From Ancistrus triradiatus (Eukaryota > Chordata > Actinopteri > Siluriformes > Loricariidae): a DNA stretch of 64,000 bases. Position numbers and translations under genes: made by a program. Shown here one piece after another: positions 46,585 to 55,095 of this stretch. Numbering within the stretch: the first letter of the stretch is position 1; the number at the start of each line of letters is the position of its first letter. Below the pieces are notes generated by a model that was not told where the DNA came from, did no database searches, and saw nothing but the letters and a program-made list of their open reading frames with translations. The DNA is taken from NCBI GenBank assembly GCA_025084515.1, contig JAJAGP010000228.1:252001-316000 (forward strand), in the 5' to 3' direction.

Positions 46585-47930
46585 TAAAGATTAGTAATCA
46601 AAACTGGGCTGGAGGAGGTTACTTCCTCACCCACTACTTTAGGCAACCGAAAGCAGACTCAAATGTCTATTCACAGAGTATTAAATAAATCAACTGTGAG
46701 AGTTCAATAAAACTCACAGTACCATAATTTCTGTACAATTATTACATAACTATATGTAAATGTCCAAGTATTAAGGGGCCTAAAGTGAATCAAGAAAGGA
46801 CCCCCCACACCGTTACACTACCACCAGCAGCCTGACCTGCTGATGCAGGGGAGGATGCATTCATGCTTTCATGTTATTTAAGCCAGATTCTGACCATTCT
46901 AAACATTCTGAAGATGGCTGTGCCTGAAAATATCATTGGTAAATATCATTGGTAATATCATTGGTGCTTTATACAGTGGTGCTTGAAAGTTTGTGAACCC
47001 TTTACAATTTTCTATATATCTGCAAAAATATGACTTAAAACATCATCAGATGTTCACACAAGTACTAAAAGTAGATAAAGAGAACCTAGTTAAACAAATG
47101 AGACAAAAATATTATACTTGGTCATTTATTTATTGAGGAAAATTATCCAATATTACATTTTAGTGAGTGGCAATCATTTCTGCACACCGGTTTGGAGGAA
47201 TGTTAACCCATTCCTCCGTACAGAACAGCTTCAAATGGTCTTGTATGTCACAATTGCTCCCACAGTTGATTTATTCACACCAACCTGCTTGCCTATTGTA
47301 GATTCACTCTTCACAGCCTGGTGTCTTTTGACAGCTCTTTGGTCTTCACTATGGTTGAGTTTGGTGTCTGACTGTTTGAGGCTGTGGACAGGTGTCTTTT
47401 ATACAGATAACGAGGTCAAACAGGTGCCATTAATACAGGTAACGAGTGGAGGACAGAAGAACTTCTTAAAGACGTTGTTACAGGTCTGTGATAGCCAGAA
47501 ATCTTGCTTGTTTGGGGGTGACCAAATACTTATTTTCCACCATGATTTACAATTAAATTCTTTAAAAATTCTACAATGTGATTTCCTGGATTTTCTTCTG
47601 ATTTTGTCTCTCATAGTTGAAGTGTACCTGATGAAAATTACAGACCTCTCTCATCTTTCTAAGTGGGAGAAGTTGCACAATCAGTGGCTGGATAAATACT
47701 TTTTTCCCCACTGCAGCTTGTCAGCAAACCTTGGTAACAGCTAAATATTGTGGTACATATTGTGTATTGTACAGTATCATGATCACCTCTACACAGATGT
47801 ATAAATACTCACTTGAGGGATGAAGGAATATAATATCCTTTTCTGTAAAATCTCTTGACTGTGCAGTCTTCAGCCAGTCAGCTATGAAAGTCAGCATTAG
47901 GACCCAGGCCACTACAGGCCAGGGTTCCAT
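33950..47930 (-). CDS. lypd6: lypd6, Ly6/PLAUR domain-containing protein 6; complete coding sequence in four exons
   Basis: LYPD6 is a secreted or GPI-anchored three-finger protein of the plasma membrane. It is reported to promote Wnt/beta-catenin signalling through LRP6 and to modulate nicotinic receptors. Coding exons on the - strand are 47930-47813, 39497-39399, 38347-38217 and 34120-33950. The junctions are AG/GT and phases join, giving 172 residues against 171 in human. Residues 1-22 (MEPWPVVAWVLMLTFIADWL) are a signal peptide, followed by AQSRDF. The Ly6 domain carries 12 cysteines, including FKCFTCEEAADNYECNRWAP, SVTKRC and ACCEGNICN. A sequon NES follows at LPQNESDA. The C-terminus is hydrophobic (TLLLFFCIPLIML), as in a GPI-attachment signal. 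The start is chosen by the match to mammalian MEPGP. LYPD6B is excluded by the N-terminus and the CEGNICN region. Confidence 0.95.
34121..34167. other. Start of lypd6 last intron
   Basis: This short spacer lies between the last-exon acceptor (- strand) and the Tc1 B element. The intron runs 34121-38216 and is largely filled by transposons. Confidence 0.5.
34168..35435 (-). mobile_element. Tc1 family B, diverged, interrupted by a SINE piece
   Basis: The left end CAGTGGTGCTTGGAAGTTTG is flanked by TA. The - strand transposase can be followed from MAQTMEIFKDLRQK (start near 35100) through KGYKATYREIG and TIRRTLISIGVHRRVARR. It has several frameshifts. A SINE-like body (GGACTATAGGAGGAAACCAG) at 34365-34455 interrupts it. 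The right arm is recognisable but worn (TTATGCAGAAACATGGAAAA at 35397). Confidence 0.75.
35868..36150 (+). mobile_element. Penelope-like element terminal repeat, subtype 1
   Basis: The + strand sequence matches the - strand tail of the Penelope element at 58615-58835. Shared blocks are CTGCATATTAAACTGATCAC, GTGCTGTATATAA, GAAGTTTTCCAACTAGCTGA and CCAGATGAACAGATTCAACT. No coding part is attached. Unlike the other copy, this one keeps a hammerhead motif. Confidence 0.75.
36040..36081 (+). ncRNA. Hammerhead ribozyme motif in Penelope tail (subtype 1)
   Basis: The core CUGAAGA is at 36044-36050 and GAAA is at 36070-36073. Stem II is perfect: 36052-36057 (GUCACU) pairs with 36064-36069 (AGUGAC), loop UAGAUG. 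Stem I is GAGA 36040-36043 with UCUC 36078-36081. One extra A (36051) sits between the core and stem II, as in the motif at 14550. Expected cleavage is after 36077. Stem III would be ACAU, one change from the ACGU of the other motif, so activity may be reduced. Hammerheads are known in Penelope-like terminal repeats. Confidence 0.7.
36575..37215 (-). mobile_element. Tc1 family B, 5' half with transposase N-terminus
   Basis: The right end CAAGCACCACTG lies beside TA. The - strand transposase starts at ATG near 36874: MAQTKEISEDLRKKVADAHQ, then QAGKGYKTISKEFGLNQST and VRQIVYKWRKF, a paired-type helix-turn-helix. Frame is open to about 36629. The catalytic half is missing. Confidence 0.8.
37642..37960. 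mobile_element. Tc1-like element F, fragment
   Basis: The terminus CAGTCCCCTCCAAAATTATT is flanked by a TA-like site. Downstream, CACTCCACCAGCATTCCTTG resembles a worn transposase region. No second end was found. It is related to the element at 38484-39053. Confidence 0.55.
38217..38347 (-). CDS. lypd6: lypd6 third coding exon (Ly6 domain centre)
   Basis: The acceptor is ATTTTAG and the donor is GTATGT. Its 43 codons follow the two bases that complete Glu. It reads ETKYCYTSHTKDW, then SVTKRCAALKDCLDTGC, with four cysteines. The second and third exons are only about 1.05 kb apart. Confidence 0.95.
38484..39053. mobile_element. Tc1-like element F, nonautonomous copy, in lypd6 intron
   Basis: The ends CAGTCCCTCCACAATTATTA and GTGCCAATAATTGTAGAGGA form imperfect inverted repeats. 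The interior is AT-rich and noncoding, with CCTAACAAGGAATGCTCCAA shared in sense with element F at 37642. The element lies between two lypd6 exons. Confidence 0.65.
39399..39497 (-). CDS. lypd6: lypd6 second coding exon (start of Ly6 domain)
   Basis: The acceptor is CTCACAG and the donor is GTAAG. The exon encodes TPYPGGFKCFTCEEAADN and continues to LYCPQ with four domain cysteines. It is nearly identical to the mammalian exon. Confidence 0.95.
39498..40589. other. lypd6 intron, AT-rich
   Basis: There is a TTTA run at 39541-39560 and otherwise unique sequence. No exon or transposon was recognised. Confidence 0.45.
40590..42311 (+). mobile_element. Rearranged LTR-like element, family L
   Basis: Two copies of the same 3' block (GGTTCACCATTCCCATCTGG at 40915, GGTTTACCATCCCCATCTGG at 42211) each end in a hairpin. 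One is CACGGTTCGCC/GGCGAACTGTG (40980-41014) and the other ACAGTTCGC/GCAAACTGT (42277-42309). Between them lie an internal part (41015-41480, with MDLVWHLDPAELPS as a possible gag start), a minisatellite, and an out-of-order piece (41485-41760). No intact protein is present. It resembles the solo copy at 25127-26076 in the opposite orientation. Confidence 0.6.
41191..41400. repeat. 60-bp minisatellite, about 3.5 units
   Basis: The unit includes CCTCTTAGCTCCGTACCTGA, GCTGTTAGCGCCACCTAGTT and CCATATCTGAGCACGCTG. Units start at 41221, 41281 and 41341 with exact 60-bp spacing, and a partial unit precedes them. The first two are identical and the last is diverged. Sixty is a multiple of three, so an open frame on the - strand reads 20-residue repeats (SGTELRGAACSDMELGGANS). 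It has no known domain. Confidence 0.9.
42318..43883 (-). mobile_element. Tc1 family A, nearly full length (about 1.57 kb)
   Basis: The ends are TAGTGGGACAAAAAAGCACT and its inverse, ending TTTTTTGCACTG, flanked by TA. Both arms are present, and the transposase lies between them on the - strand. It is the most complete Tc1 in the window. It inserted directly next to the end of the LTR-like element. Confidence 0.85.
42560..43523 (-). pseudogene. Tc1 family A transposase pseudogene
   Basis: The start is ATG at 43523: MVKTKELSKDTRKKIVDLQQ, then STIGKQVGVNKSTVGAIV (helix-turn-helix). A frameshift follows. The second part reads HVQAHLKFAREHMDDPEEDW and SDETKIELFGKN with the first catalytic Asp. 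The third reads GAMYREILSQNLLPSVRALK and FQHDNDPKHTARATKEWF with the second. The third acidic residue sits in the C-terminal part near 42700. At least three frame breaks make it nonfunctional. The usual length is about 340 residues. Confidence 0.85.
43884..45650. other. lypd6 intron, mostly unique
   Basis: About 1.8 kb with no recognised exon. A stretch at 45412-45475 (GGGATGCACAGTTAATTGTG) resembles an end of a hAT-type repeat. The longest ORFs have no similarity that I recognise. Confidence 0.4.
45651..46048. mobile_element. Short nonautonomous DNA element with TACAGGTATG ends
   Basis: The left end TACAGGTATGCGCTGTTTAA and the right end TTAAACGCACATACCTGTA are inverted repeats, with a TA at the left edge. 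The inside is noncoding. It is about 400 bp long. Confidence 0.65.
46530..46582. repeat. (CA)n microsatellite
   Basis: About 26 uninterrupted AC dinucleotides, so the locus is likely polymorphic. Confidence 0.97.
46775..46930. mobile_element. Tc1 family C internal fragment
   Basis: AAGGGGCCTAAAGTGAATCA and CCACACCGTTACACTACCAC correspond to the centre of the family C transposase read on the - strand. Termini are missing. Confidence 0.55.
46974..47713 (-). mobile_element. Chimeric Tc1: family B left part joined to family A right part
   Basis: Positions 46974-47234 are a family B arm plus transposase C-terminal coding (start CAGTGGTGCTTGAAAGTTTG, end TCCGTACAGAACAGCTTCAA). From 47235 (TGGTCTTGTATGTCACAATT) the sequence is family A, including the N-terminal helix-turn-helix region and the complete family A right end at 47713. 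The two ends therefore do not match each other. A 208-codon open frame on the + strand here is antisense and not a gene. Confidence 0.8.
47813..47930 (-). CDS. lypd6: lypd6 first coding exon (signal peptide)
   Basis: ATG lies at 47930-47928 and the donor GTGAGT begins at 47812. The exon is 39 codons plus one base, ending DIIFLHPS. The exon extends 5' as untranslated sequence to about 47986, where TTTCACAG forms an acceptor, so at least one noncoding exon lies further upstream and is not identified. Confidence 0.94.
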
Positions 47931-47986
47931 TGCTGTGTGAACACTCACACATGCAGCTCTGTGATGGATCAGATCCAAAAAGGAAC
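47931..47986 (-). other. lypd6 5' UTR part of the start-codon exon
   Basis: On the - strand, CCACTTTCACAG gives a splice acceptor and 56 bp of leader run to the ATG. An upstream ATG in the same frame (at 47978) would add 16 residues, but it has no counterpart in known LYPD6. Confidence 0.6.
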
Positions 47987-50079
47987 CTGTGAAAGTGGAA
48001 CAAACTCAGAATTACAAAAGTAGGCATATTAATAAACTGTCTGTTTTGAATAAAAAAATATATATATCCCACTTTTTACTGGTTTTTGCAATACTGTTTC
48101 ACATACATGTGGTCCTCTTAGTACTATGGCAAGCTGGATAGGCAAATTATGCATGGGCACTTTGACACAGCACAGATTACTGGTGAATGATGTAAATAAT
48201 GACAAAATGAGGACCGCAAATTTGTAACGCTGCCATTACTGTCTGGAGAAAGAGAGTTTTTGAAATCTCCTATATAAGCACATTTATTTCACTCAAATAG
48301 CAGTAGCTCTACATAAACAAAAATGTGAGCCTCCCAAGCACTGATCATGTTAATGTTAAATAATATAACAAATTAAACTGAAATATATATTGAAATAAAT
48401 ACTGAAATAAATAACCTAGCCATGCATGGTATTACAGCAATTATGTCTCATTATATCAATGTCAGAGTGTCAGCAGTCTGCCAGTATCCTGATCTTCATG
48501 CTTCAGTGAGCTGCTTACTCCTGTAGCTGGTTTGGCTCGGTTAGAGACTGTACAGACTTCATGTTTAATCTCATAAACAACGGTGATACAACATAAAAAG
48601 AAACTTGAGACTGAATGGAAAGACAATTATTTTCCACTGTTGGGCCCTTGCGGAAGAGCCCTTGATTGTCCGTTGTAAGATTGTATCAGTTGTAAACGGA
48701 GCTGGATAAGGGTGTCAGCTAAATGTTGTAGTAAAAGGATAAAACCAAGCCAAGTCATGTTGAATTTAGACATCAAGACATACCATGAAGCATGGCGTCC
48801 ATTAGTGAAATGAAAATCAGAACACATTGCACATTTGTCAAAAATGCTTGACTTAAGGCAATTTTATTGTAAGTTTAGCATCAAAACTATAAATCAGACC
48901 AGATTAGGAAAATTTTATTCCCACTGACATTTGAAGTAAGCACTCTCAGTTTGCATCTCAGCTGTGCATGGTGTGCTTATAACGTCATTTAAGAAAAAAA
49001 GGCTTGTATAAGGTTTTCAAGATCTGAGCATGACAACAATTAACTTTCCACATTACCAGCTTGTAAACGAGACACCTCACAGAAATATACCTCTGCTATG
49101 TTTTTGCTATTCCTTCCACTTTAAGAGTTGGAAAAAAAAAATACACTGCACACTTGCTGTAGAAGAAGTGTGATATCTGGCTATATTTGCATTGTGCTGA
49201 ATCAAAACATCCTCACAGTTCACTGGTGGAGGTAGTATACCAAATAACAGATAAAAGTATTTTTGGCATGCCTTCAGACAATGTAAGTGTAACGGAAAGA
49301 GACAACTGTCAATGGTGTGTAGCGAGGTTTTTTTTTTTTTTCTTTTTTGGGTACAGCTTTTGATTTCTGATGTGCCATTACATTTTTCTTATCTTCTCAT
49401 CAAGCTTTTACACGTATACATGCATTTAAATGTTTGCATAGCCATATTTAAAATTGTACTAAACACTACAACACTTTAAATAAGATGTTTTCTCCTACTG
49501 CAGCACCAGAGGTATAGAAGTAATTGCAAGCTGCTGGAAGCAGTAGTTCCTGAGGATTTTTGTTTGACCTCCTGCAACTCTGACCACGATAAGTGGTCTT
49601 TACTTTGCTTACTCTTTTTTTCCTTCGTTTGTTTGTTCTTTCGTTCTTCCTTTCTACCCAGACCACAGTGTGCAGTATCTCTTTCCCACCTACAGCTGAC
49701 CGTAGACCAAAATGTTACCACCGTGAACACAAGATCCTACAGTGACTCCAGACTAAATTACTATTAATTATTTAAATTTGAAATATGTTCTCTCTGTTAA
49801 TACAACCTCAAATTAGGGAAAAAAAACTGAGACGGTATGGAAAATGCAAATTTAAAAAATGCAGTATTCTGTACATTTCCATTGACTTTTATTTCATTGC
49901 AGACAGTATGAACCCAATGTTCATTTTCTTGTCTCGTCAACTTCATATCATTTGTTAATAGTCATCCATTCCTGCATTTCAGGCCTGCAAAACCTTCCAA
50001 AAAGACTTGGGACGGGTGCAATTTAGGGCTAGTGAAGTAAAAGACAAACTTAATTATGACGTGAGTTCAAACAGGTGAT
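47987..50079. other. Upstream of lypd6 start exon
   Basis: Mostly unique AT-rich sequence that must contain or precede lypd6 5' noncoding exons, none of which can be identified by eye. A SINE fragment (GGGCCCTTGCGGAAGAGCCC, GCTGGATAAGGGTGTCAGCT) lies at 48630-48735. Confidence 0.45.
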
Positions 50080-50687
50080 GTCAACAGGTGACTATAATCA
50101 TGATTTGGTACAAAAGCAGTATCCACGAAAGGCTTTGAGGAGTAAAGATGGATCTCCAGTTCAACAAATGAGTGATAAAATTATTGAAATGTTTAACAAC
50201 AATGTTCCTCAAAGAAAGATTGGAATGGATTTGCACATTTATCCCTCTACAGTGCATAATATCAATAAACAATTAAAGAAATCTGGAGAATTTTCAGTGC
50301 AAGGACAAGGGCACAAGCTTAAACTGAAGATCTGTGATCTCCGATCACTCAGACGGCAATGGATCAAGGACCGTCATTCATCAATAGCTGATAGTACCAC
50401 ATAGGCAAGGGATTACTTTGGCAAACCTTTATCAAGCACTACAATACGAAGTTACATTCACAAATGCCACTTAATGTGCAAAAAAAGAAGCTCTATGTTA
50501 CCAATGTCCAGAACTGGCATTGACTTCTCTGGGCTTGAGGGCATCTGGGATAGACCATCACACAGTGGAAACTGTATTGTGTACTGTGTGTGCATTGTGG
50601 TCACACAAATCAGTATTGCAGATATTTTTTGGAAGAAATGGACGCTGTATGCTAGAATTCACAAACTTTCAAACACCAGTGTAAGGA
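50080..50687 (+). pseudogene. Tc1-like family G transposase N-terminal pseudogene
   Basis: The + strand frame reads SKDGSPVQQMSDKIIEMFNN, then VPQRKIGMDLHIYPSTVHNI, a helix-turn-helix. A frameshift follows, with further pieces of the central domain (SGLEGIWDRPSHSG, CCATCACACAGTGG). The stretch stops at TTCACAAACTTTCAAACACC, which is a family B-type right end. The catalytic half is missing. Confidence 0.7.
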
Positions 50688-50784
50688 GCACTACATTTTT
50701 TATGTACATTTGGGGTTGTATTTACTTAGCTTCTGTTTATTGCAACTATTGCTATAAACTTATTAATTAGAAAACTTTCTTTAA

Positions 50785-50945
50785 GGTTTCTTCCTTATTA
50801 CGGTTAGGAGTTTTTCCTTGCCACGGTCACCCTAGGCTTTAGAAATCAGAAGATAATATAAAACTGTAAAGCTGCTTTGAGACGGTGCTCCATTGTAAAA
50901 ACAAAAAGTGCTATAGAAATAAAACTGATTGATTTTGACTTTCTT
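50785..50945 (+). repeat. LINE 3' tail (L2/CR1-like)
   Basis: GTTTTTCCTTGCCACGGTCA, then CTGCTTTGAGACGGTGCTCC, ATTGTAAAAAC and GTGCTATAGAAATAAAACTG form the characteristic 3' end of fish L2-like LINEs. The tail GATTGATTTTGAC ends it. Compare 60910-61455. Confidence 0.7.
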
Positions 50946-51932
50946 ATTCTTTCTTTCTTTCTTCCCTCCTATTTACAGCTTTATTGTCTCGAGGAACAGC
51001 CTGAATATAATATGTATTCGTATAACACTGAGCAAAATGCTTGTGATGTTATTACGTGAATTCAGATTTAGGGTGCTTTAGTGGAGGCACAGTGGAAATT
51101 CACTAGCCCACCACTGCAGTGTTCCAGGTTCTGAGTAAAACCGAGCAGCAACTCCATCAGAGCAATGGTAACTGCGTCTTTGGAATGCAGCACACCAGAG
51201 TTCAGTGGGTTTGCTTCCCTCAGCCTCTGCGCTCACTCCACAGTTACTACACACTTCTCAGTTCCTGATCTCTTTTGAAATACCTGCTCACATAGTAATT
51301 ACAACAGGAAATATGAGGCACTGTCAAATATAGTCAGCTGGGTCGCTTACTAAAACTGCTTATTAGCATTACTGAGCTCTCAGTGCTTGACATACACTCA
51401 GAAAAATAAAAATTTATTGTTCATATGTGCTGCTGGATGTTAAGTCTCCGGTCTCAGTTCTTATTAAATCTGACATTCAGTTGCCTGTGGCAAACTAGAA
51501 AAGAGCATTATCAAGCAGGGTAGAGGTAGCCTATACCATTCGTCCCTCTTATTCAGCTCTCTATCCTTACTGAAATCTGGTCCAACAGGTTTGAAAGTCA
51601 CAGGAGAGGATTTGCATTTCGTTCTCCCTCCAGAGGGAGATTCTGCCATTCACAAGCTACTTCACAGGCCATAATATCACGTTGCTAAACCAAGCTAGTC
51701 CTCCCCACCTGGCCAGCTTGGAAAGAGACCTGGGGGCCTTGGACCCCACAAGGAGCCAAAAGAATCCAAAGGCCCTTCTGGTCCAAGTAATGAGATGACA
51801 TGGACATCGTCCAACAATATGGCTGGGTGTTCAGTAAAGGAGTTAAGGTTTCACAAGGATTGCTTTAAGGAATGCACACTTTGTACACAATTGACTTGGT
51901 GCTAGGAGTACAGACTTTACAAAACGACAAAA

Positions 51933-51963
<31 letters not shown>

Positions 51964-52439
51964 TTAGTCTAGTTTAGGACAAATGTTTCTGATTAAAATC
52001 TCTATATTCTACCAGCCAGTTGATCAACTTTCTGCCCTGCTGTCCTTACACAACCTCCAAACAAAATTGGTTTGCCAGCTTTCATTGAAAACTTGAAAAT
52101 ACACTGGAATGCCAAAAATGAGTAAGATGTTATCTAAAATCAGAAGCAGACCTCACAGTCCTGTTCCAAAATGTAGTGAAAAGCACTCTTAAAAAATAAA
52201 TAAAAAAAATAAAATAAAATAAAAAAAGCCTGTTGTAATCATGGGCAAATTCCAATAATAATAATACTCCAATAATAGCCATGTTTTGGATGCAATTTTT
52301 TGAGTGTTCACAAACCTTTGTCTGTATAGTGTATCAGAGAAATCTGGCTGAACTGAAGCCTTGATGAACACTGAAGTCGCCTACGTCCAGTAACTTGTCC
52401 AGTCAATGCCAAACCAAAATGCAGCTGTTATTTGTGCTT
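50946..52439. other. Upstream region, mostly unique
   Basis: It contains a CTTT-rich run near 50945, a (CA)n tract at 51928-51960, an A/T-rich AAATAAAATAAAATA tract at 52195-52228, and a Tc1-like end (CACAAACCTTTGTCTGTATA) near 52310. No gene was recognised. Confidence 0.5.
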
Positions 52440-52690
52440 GTGGAGATATTACATGACATTAGGTACGTTTCAGTCACAGGTCTGGCAAACATGCAGGCCA
52501 AGGAAATATTGCAAACTGGTGAAGACATTCCTAGGAAACCCTTTCTTGGGGAACATCATCCTGCTTAAAAATGCCAGTTGGAAGCCAAAAATCAGCCTCT
52601 GAGTGCCTTTTTATAGAGCAGTGGGGAAAGCACTTTTAGACCCTCTTGTGGCAAGAATCAGTGTCTAATCAGACAACACCTGTAATCAGT
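52440..52690 (-). mobile_element. Tc1 family D, internally deleted fragment
   Basis: AAAAATGCCAGTTGGAAGCC and GTGGCAAGAATCAGTGTCTA match 18196-18215 and 19009-19028 respectively, with the roughly 800 bp between them missing. It is a short deleted relative of the family D element. Confidence 0.6.
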
Positions 52691-54029
52691 TACATATCTG
52701 CCTGAGACAGAACTGCATGGCAAGTTTTGCAGGAAATGCAACATTTCTACCTAAGTGCTTTTTTTTTTTTGTCAACGCGAATATATATGCTTAAAGCCAT
52801 TACCACTAAGTGGAACTACACTTTCTTTAAAAACCTTTCCAAAAGTATAAATACAATGTACGTAATATGAAGACATTGGTTACTTCTGTTTTTATTATAC
52901 TCCATTTTAACTCCAGCTTTGTACTCATTGCAAAGTCTTTTGTGCCCATTTCACCTGCTATTTTAGATCTGATGTTTTTTCAAATAAATTGTGCATTAAG
53001 ACAGCACTGAAAGAAAGAGCCAAGTAAAGTTAGACACCTTTGCAAAGAGACAACCCTTCTGAAGATGTTCTGTGGACAGTACAATGACACCTATCAACTG
53101 AAAACAACCCCATGTACCGTTCTGTCAGATGTCTCAGTGGCATGATGGCATGTCTCAGTTTCTCTTGATGCCTTACTTAATGTACTCTCAGTAGTCAGGT
53201 TGTGACTTCATTTGTCTTGTGCCTTCATCTTGGAATGTAGTTTGGTTTCTGTGGCAAGCTGGGGGCTGAAAATATTCTTTATTAATTTGTACTTTTTTAA
53301 TTCAATGCAGTTGACCACAAATTCGTTGTCATACCTACTTAATCCTGTACAGGGAGCCGGGGCCTAAGTGGTAGCACGGGTTGAAAGGCAGGATCCATCC
53401 CTAGACATGACGCCAATTTTTTATTGTTGGTATGGCTATGCTTTCCCACACATAAAATGTTTGGATGAAACCCTTTGACATGGTTATTTGACATAATTAA
53501 AATTTACAGTTTGATAATTATTCCATGTCAGTAAGGATACCATGAGACTGGTAAAATTCCTGGCCTTGTTTCATAAGCACGAAGTTGAAGTAAGAAATGT
53601 ACACATTGTATTTCACCCCCTTCTGAATGCAGCCTTGGACATCCAGTATCGATAAGGATCTTTTTTTAGGAAATCCAATGTGCTCCAACATGGCCCTACT
53701 GTGCTACATTGTCTGAGGAGTCAAGAGCTAAACAGCAACAGGAGCTCGGGCATGGATTAGACTAGTGGATTTTCTGGAGGACATCTGTTTTAGTGGATAA
53801 AACCTACCCAATTTATTGTTTCTGACCTTCTGCATTAGCCATTGATTTACCAGTTAGGGAAGCTGTGCGCTCATGTTTGTTTTTCACATATTCAATAACT
53901 TCCTTGTGTTCCCGTTTAGGTTATTTTTTATAACAATATATATGTTTCTGATTTAGCTCAATCTATACCATTAATGGCATTTGTTTTTCAGATCAAGTAG
54001 AGAAAAACATCATGAAATCATCAAAAAAA
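52691..54029. other. Upstream region, unique
   Basis: This is AT-rich sequence. No gene, RNA or familiar repeat was recognised. Confidence 0.5.
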
Positions 54030-54330
54030 TAAAAAATAAAAAATCACTTTGACACACAAAATATTCTACACCAAGATGGATCCAGCTTTGTCAAGTTGAC
54101 AGCTTTGTAAGATGGGGTTTTGACATGGACCATTTTTTGCTTTTAATTTCCACCACAAATTTTGTTTGCTGGCCATATCAATCATGTCTTTCCTGAAGAA
54201 AACCTTTCACACATTTTCCTCTGTGGGAAGACACATTATCATCGAGAAAAATTATTTCATCATCACCAAACCTATTTTCTATCAATGCAATGGCAAAACT
54301 TTAAATTTCAGTCAATACTTGTTCATTGAC
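54030..54330 (-). pseudogene. Tc1/mariner transposase fragment with the second catalytic motif
   Basis: On the - strand, IENRFGDDEIIFLDDNVSSH continues RGKCVKGFLQERHD. FLDDN(V)SSHR is the second catalytic Asp motif in one Tc1/mariner branch. A frameshift follows, then residues resembling WWKLKK (AATTAAAAGCAAAAAATGGT). A longer open frame upstream (54560-54915, - strand) contains FDRVLTYGIKINKMLM but is not recognised. Confidence 0.55.
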
Positions 54331-54410
54331 TGAGGTACTGATTGTAAGTCCCCTGGTCATTTATCTGACATTTAACCCCATATCATAAATGAGTTGGGAA
54401 TGTATTATTA

Positions 54411-54443
54411 TTAATATCATTATTATTATTATTATTATTAAAT

Positions 54444-54495
<52 letters not shown>

Positions 54496-54535
54496 TGATA
54501 ATAATGATGATAATAATAATAGAGAAAGACTTAAT
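54411..54535. repeat. (TTA)n/(TAA)n palindromic microsatellite
   Basis: About eight TTA-type triplets are followed by AAATTT and then about 20 TAA triplets with ATG interruptions. The two strands are complementary, so the tract can form a hairpin. It interrupts the - strand reading frame as a Leu/Ile run. Confidence 0.95.
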
Positions 54536-54912
54536 AACAGCAAACAAAGTGCAATAGTAAATGACCCAGGTCGAGAAACGAGGTAATGATTTTCACGATG
54601 AGGTCTCTGGTTGCTGGTAGTACATCTAACAACAGATTTGTTTGCATCAAGCCACGTATTGATTGCTTTGTTTGTAGATACCATGAGCATTTTGTTAATT
54701 TTTATGCCATATGTAAGCACCCGATCGAAGGTGTGGTTACATTTTTGCATGGGACATGACATGCTGGGAAACAAACATTTTCCAAAATGAGATGCAAATG
54801 TTATCCTTAAAGGGTCATTTTCTTTCTCTAAATGTATGCTGAAATCATCAATTACAACTCTAGTGGATACGAAATTAAATTTAATAAAGAAAAATCCTTT
54901 AAAATGCCAGTA

Positions 54913-55095
54913 CAATGGTGCTTGAAAGTTTGTGAACTCTTTAGAATTTTCTATATTTCTGCATAAATATGACCTAAAACATCATTAGATTTTCACACAA
55001 GTCCTAAAAGCAGATAAACAGAACCCAGTTAAACAAATGAGACAAAAGTATTATACTTGGTCATTTATTTATTGAGGAAAATAATCCAATAGAGG
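54913..55095. mobile_element. Tc1 family B terminal arm, solo
   Basis: It starts CAATGGTGCTTGAAAGTTTG and runs through CATGAGACAAAAGTATTATA-type arm sequence to about 55095. No transposase is attached. Confidence 0.75.

Noticed and set aside
47118..47744. 208-codon open frame on the + strand
   Set aside because: It runs antisense through the chimeric Tc1 element and its terminal repeat. It shows no protein domain and is a by-product of the transposase frames on the other strand.
54389..54586. Asn-rich 65-codon frame on the + strand
   Set aside because: It is a translation of the (TAA)n/(AAT)n microsatellite only.
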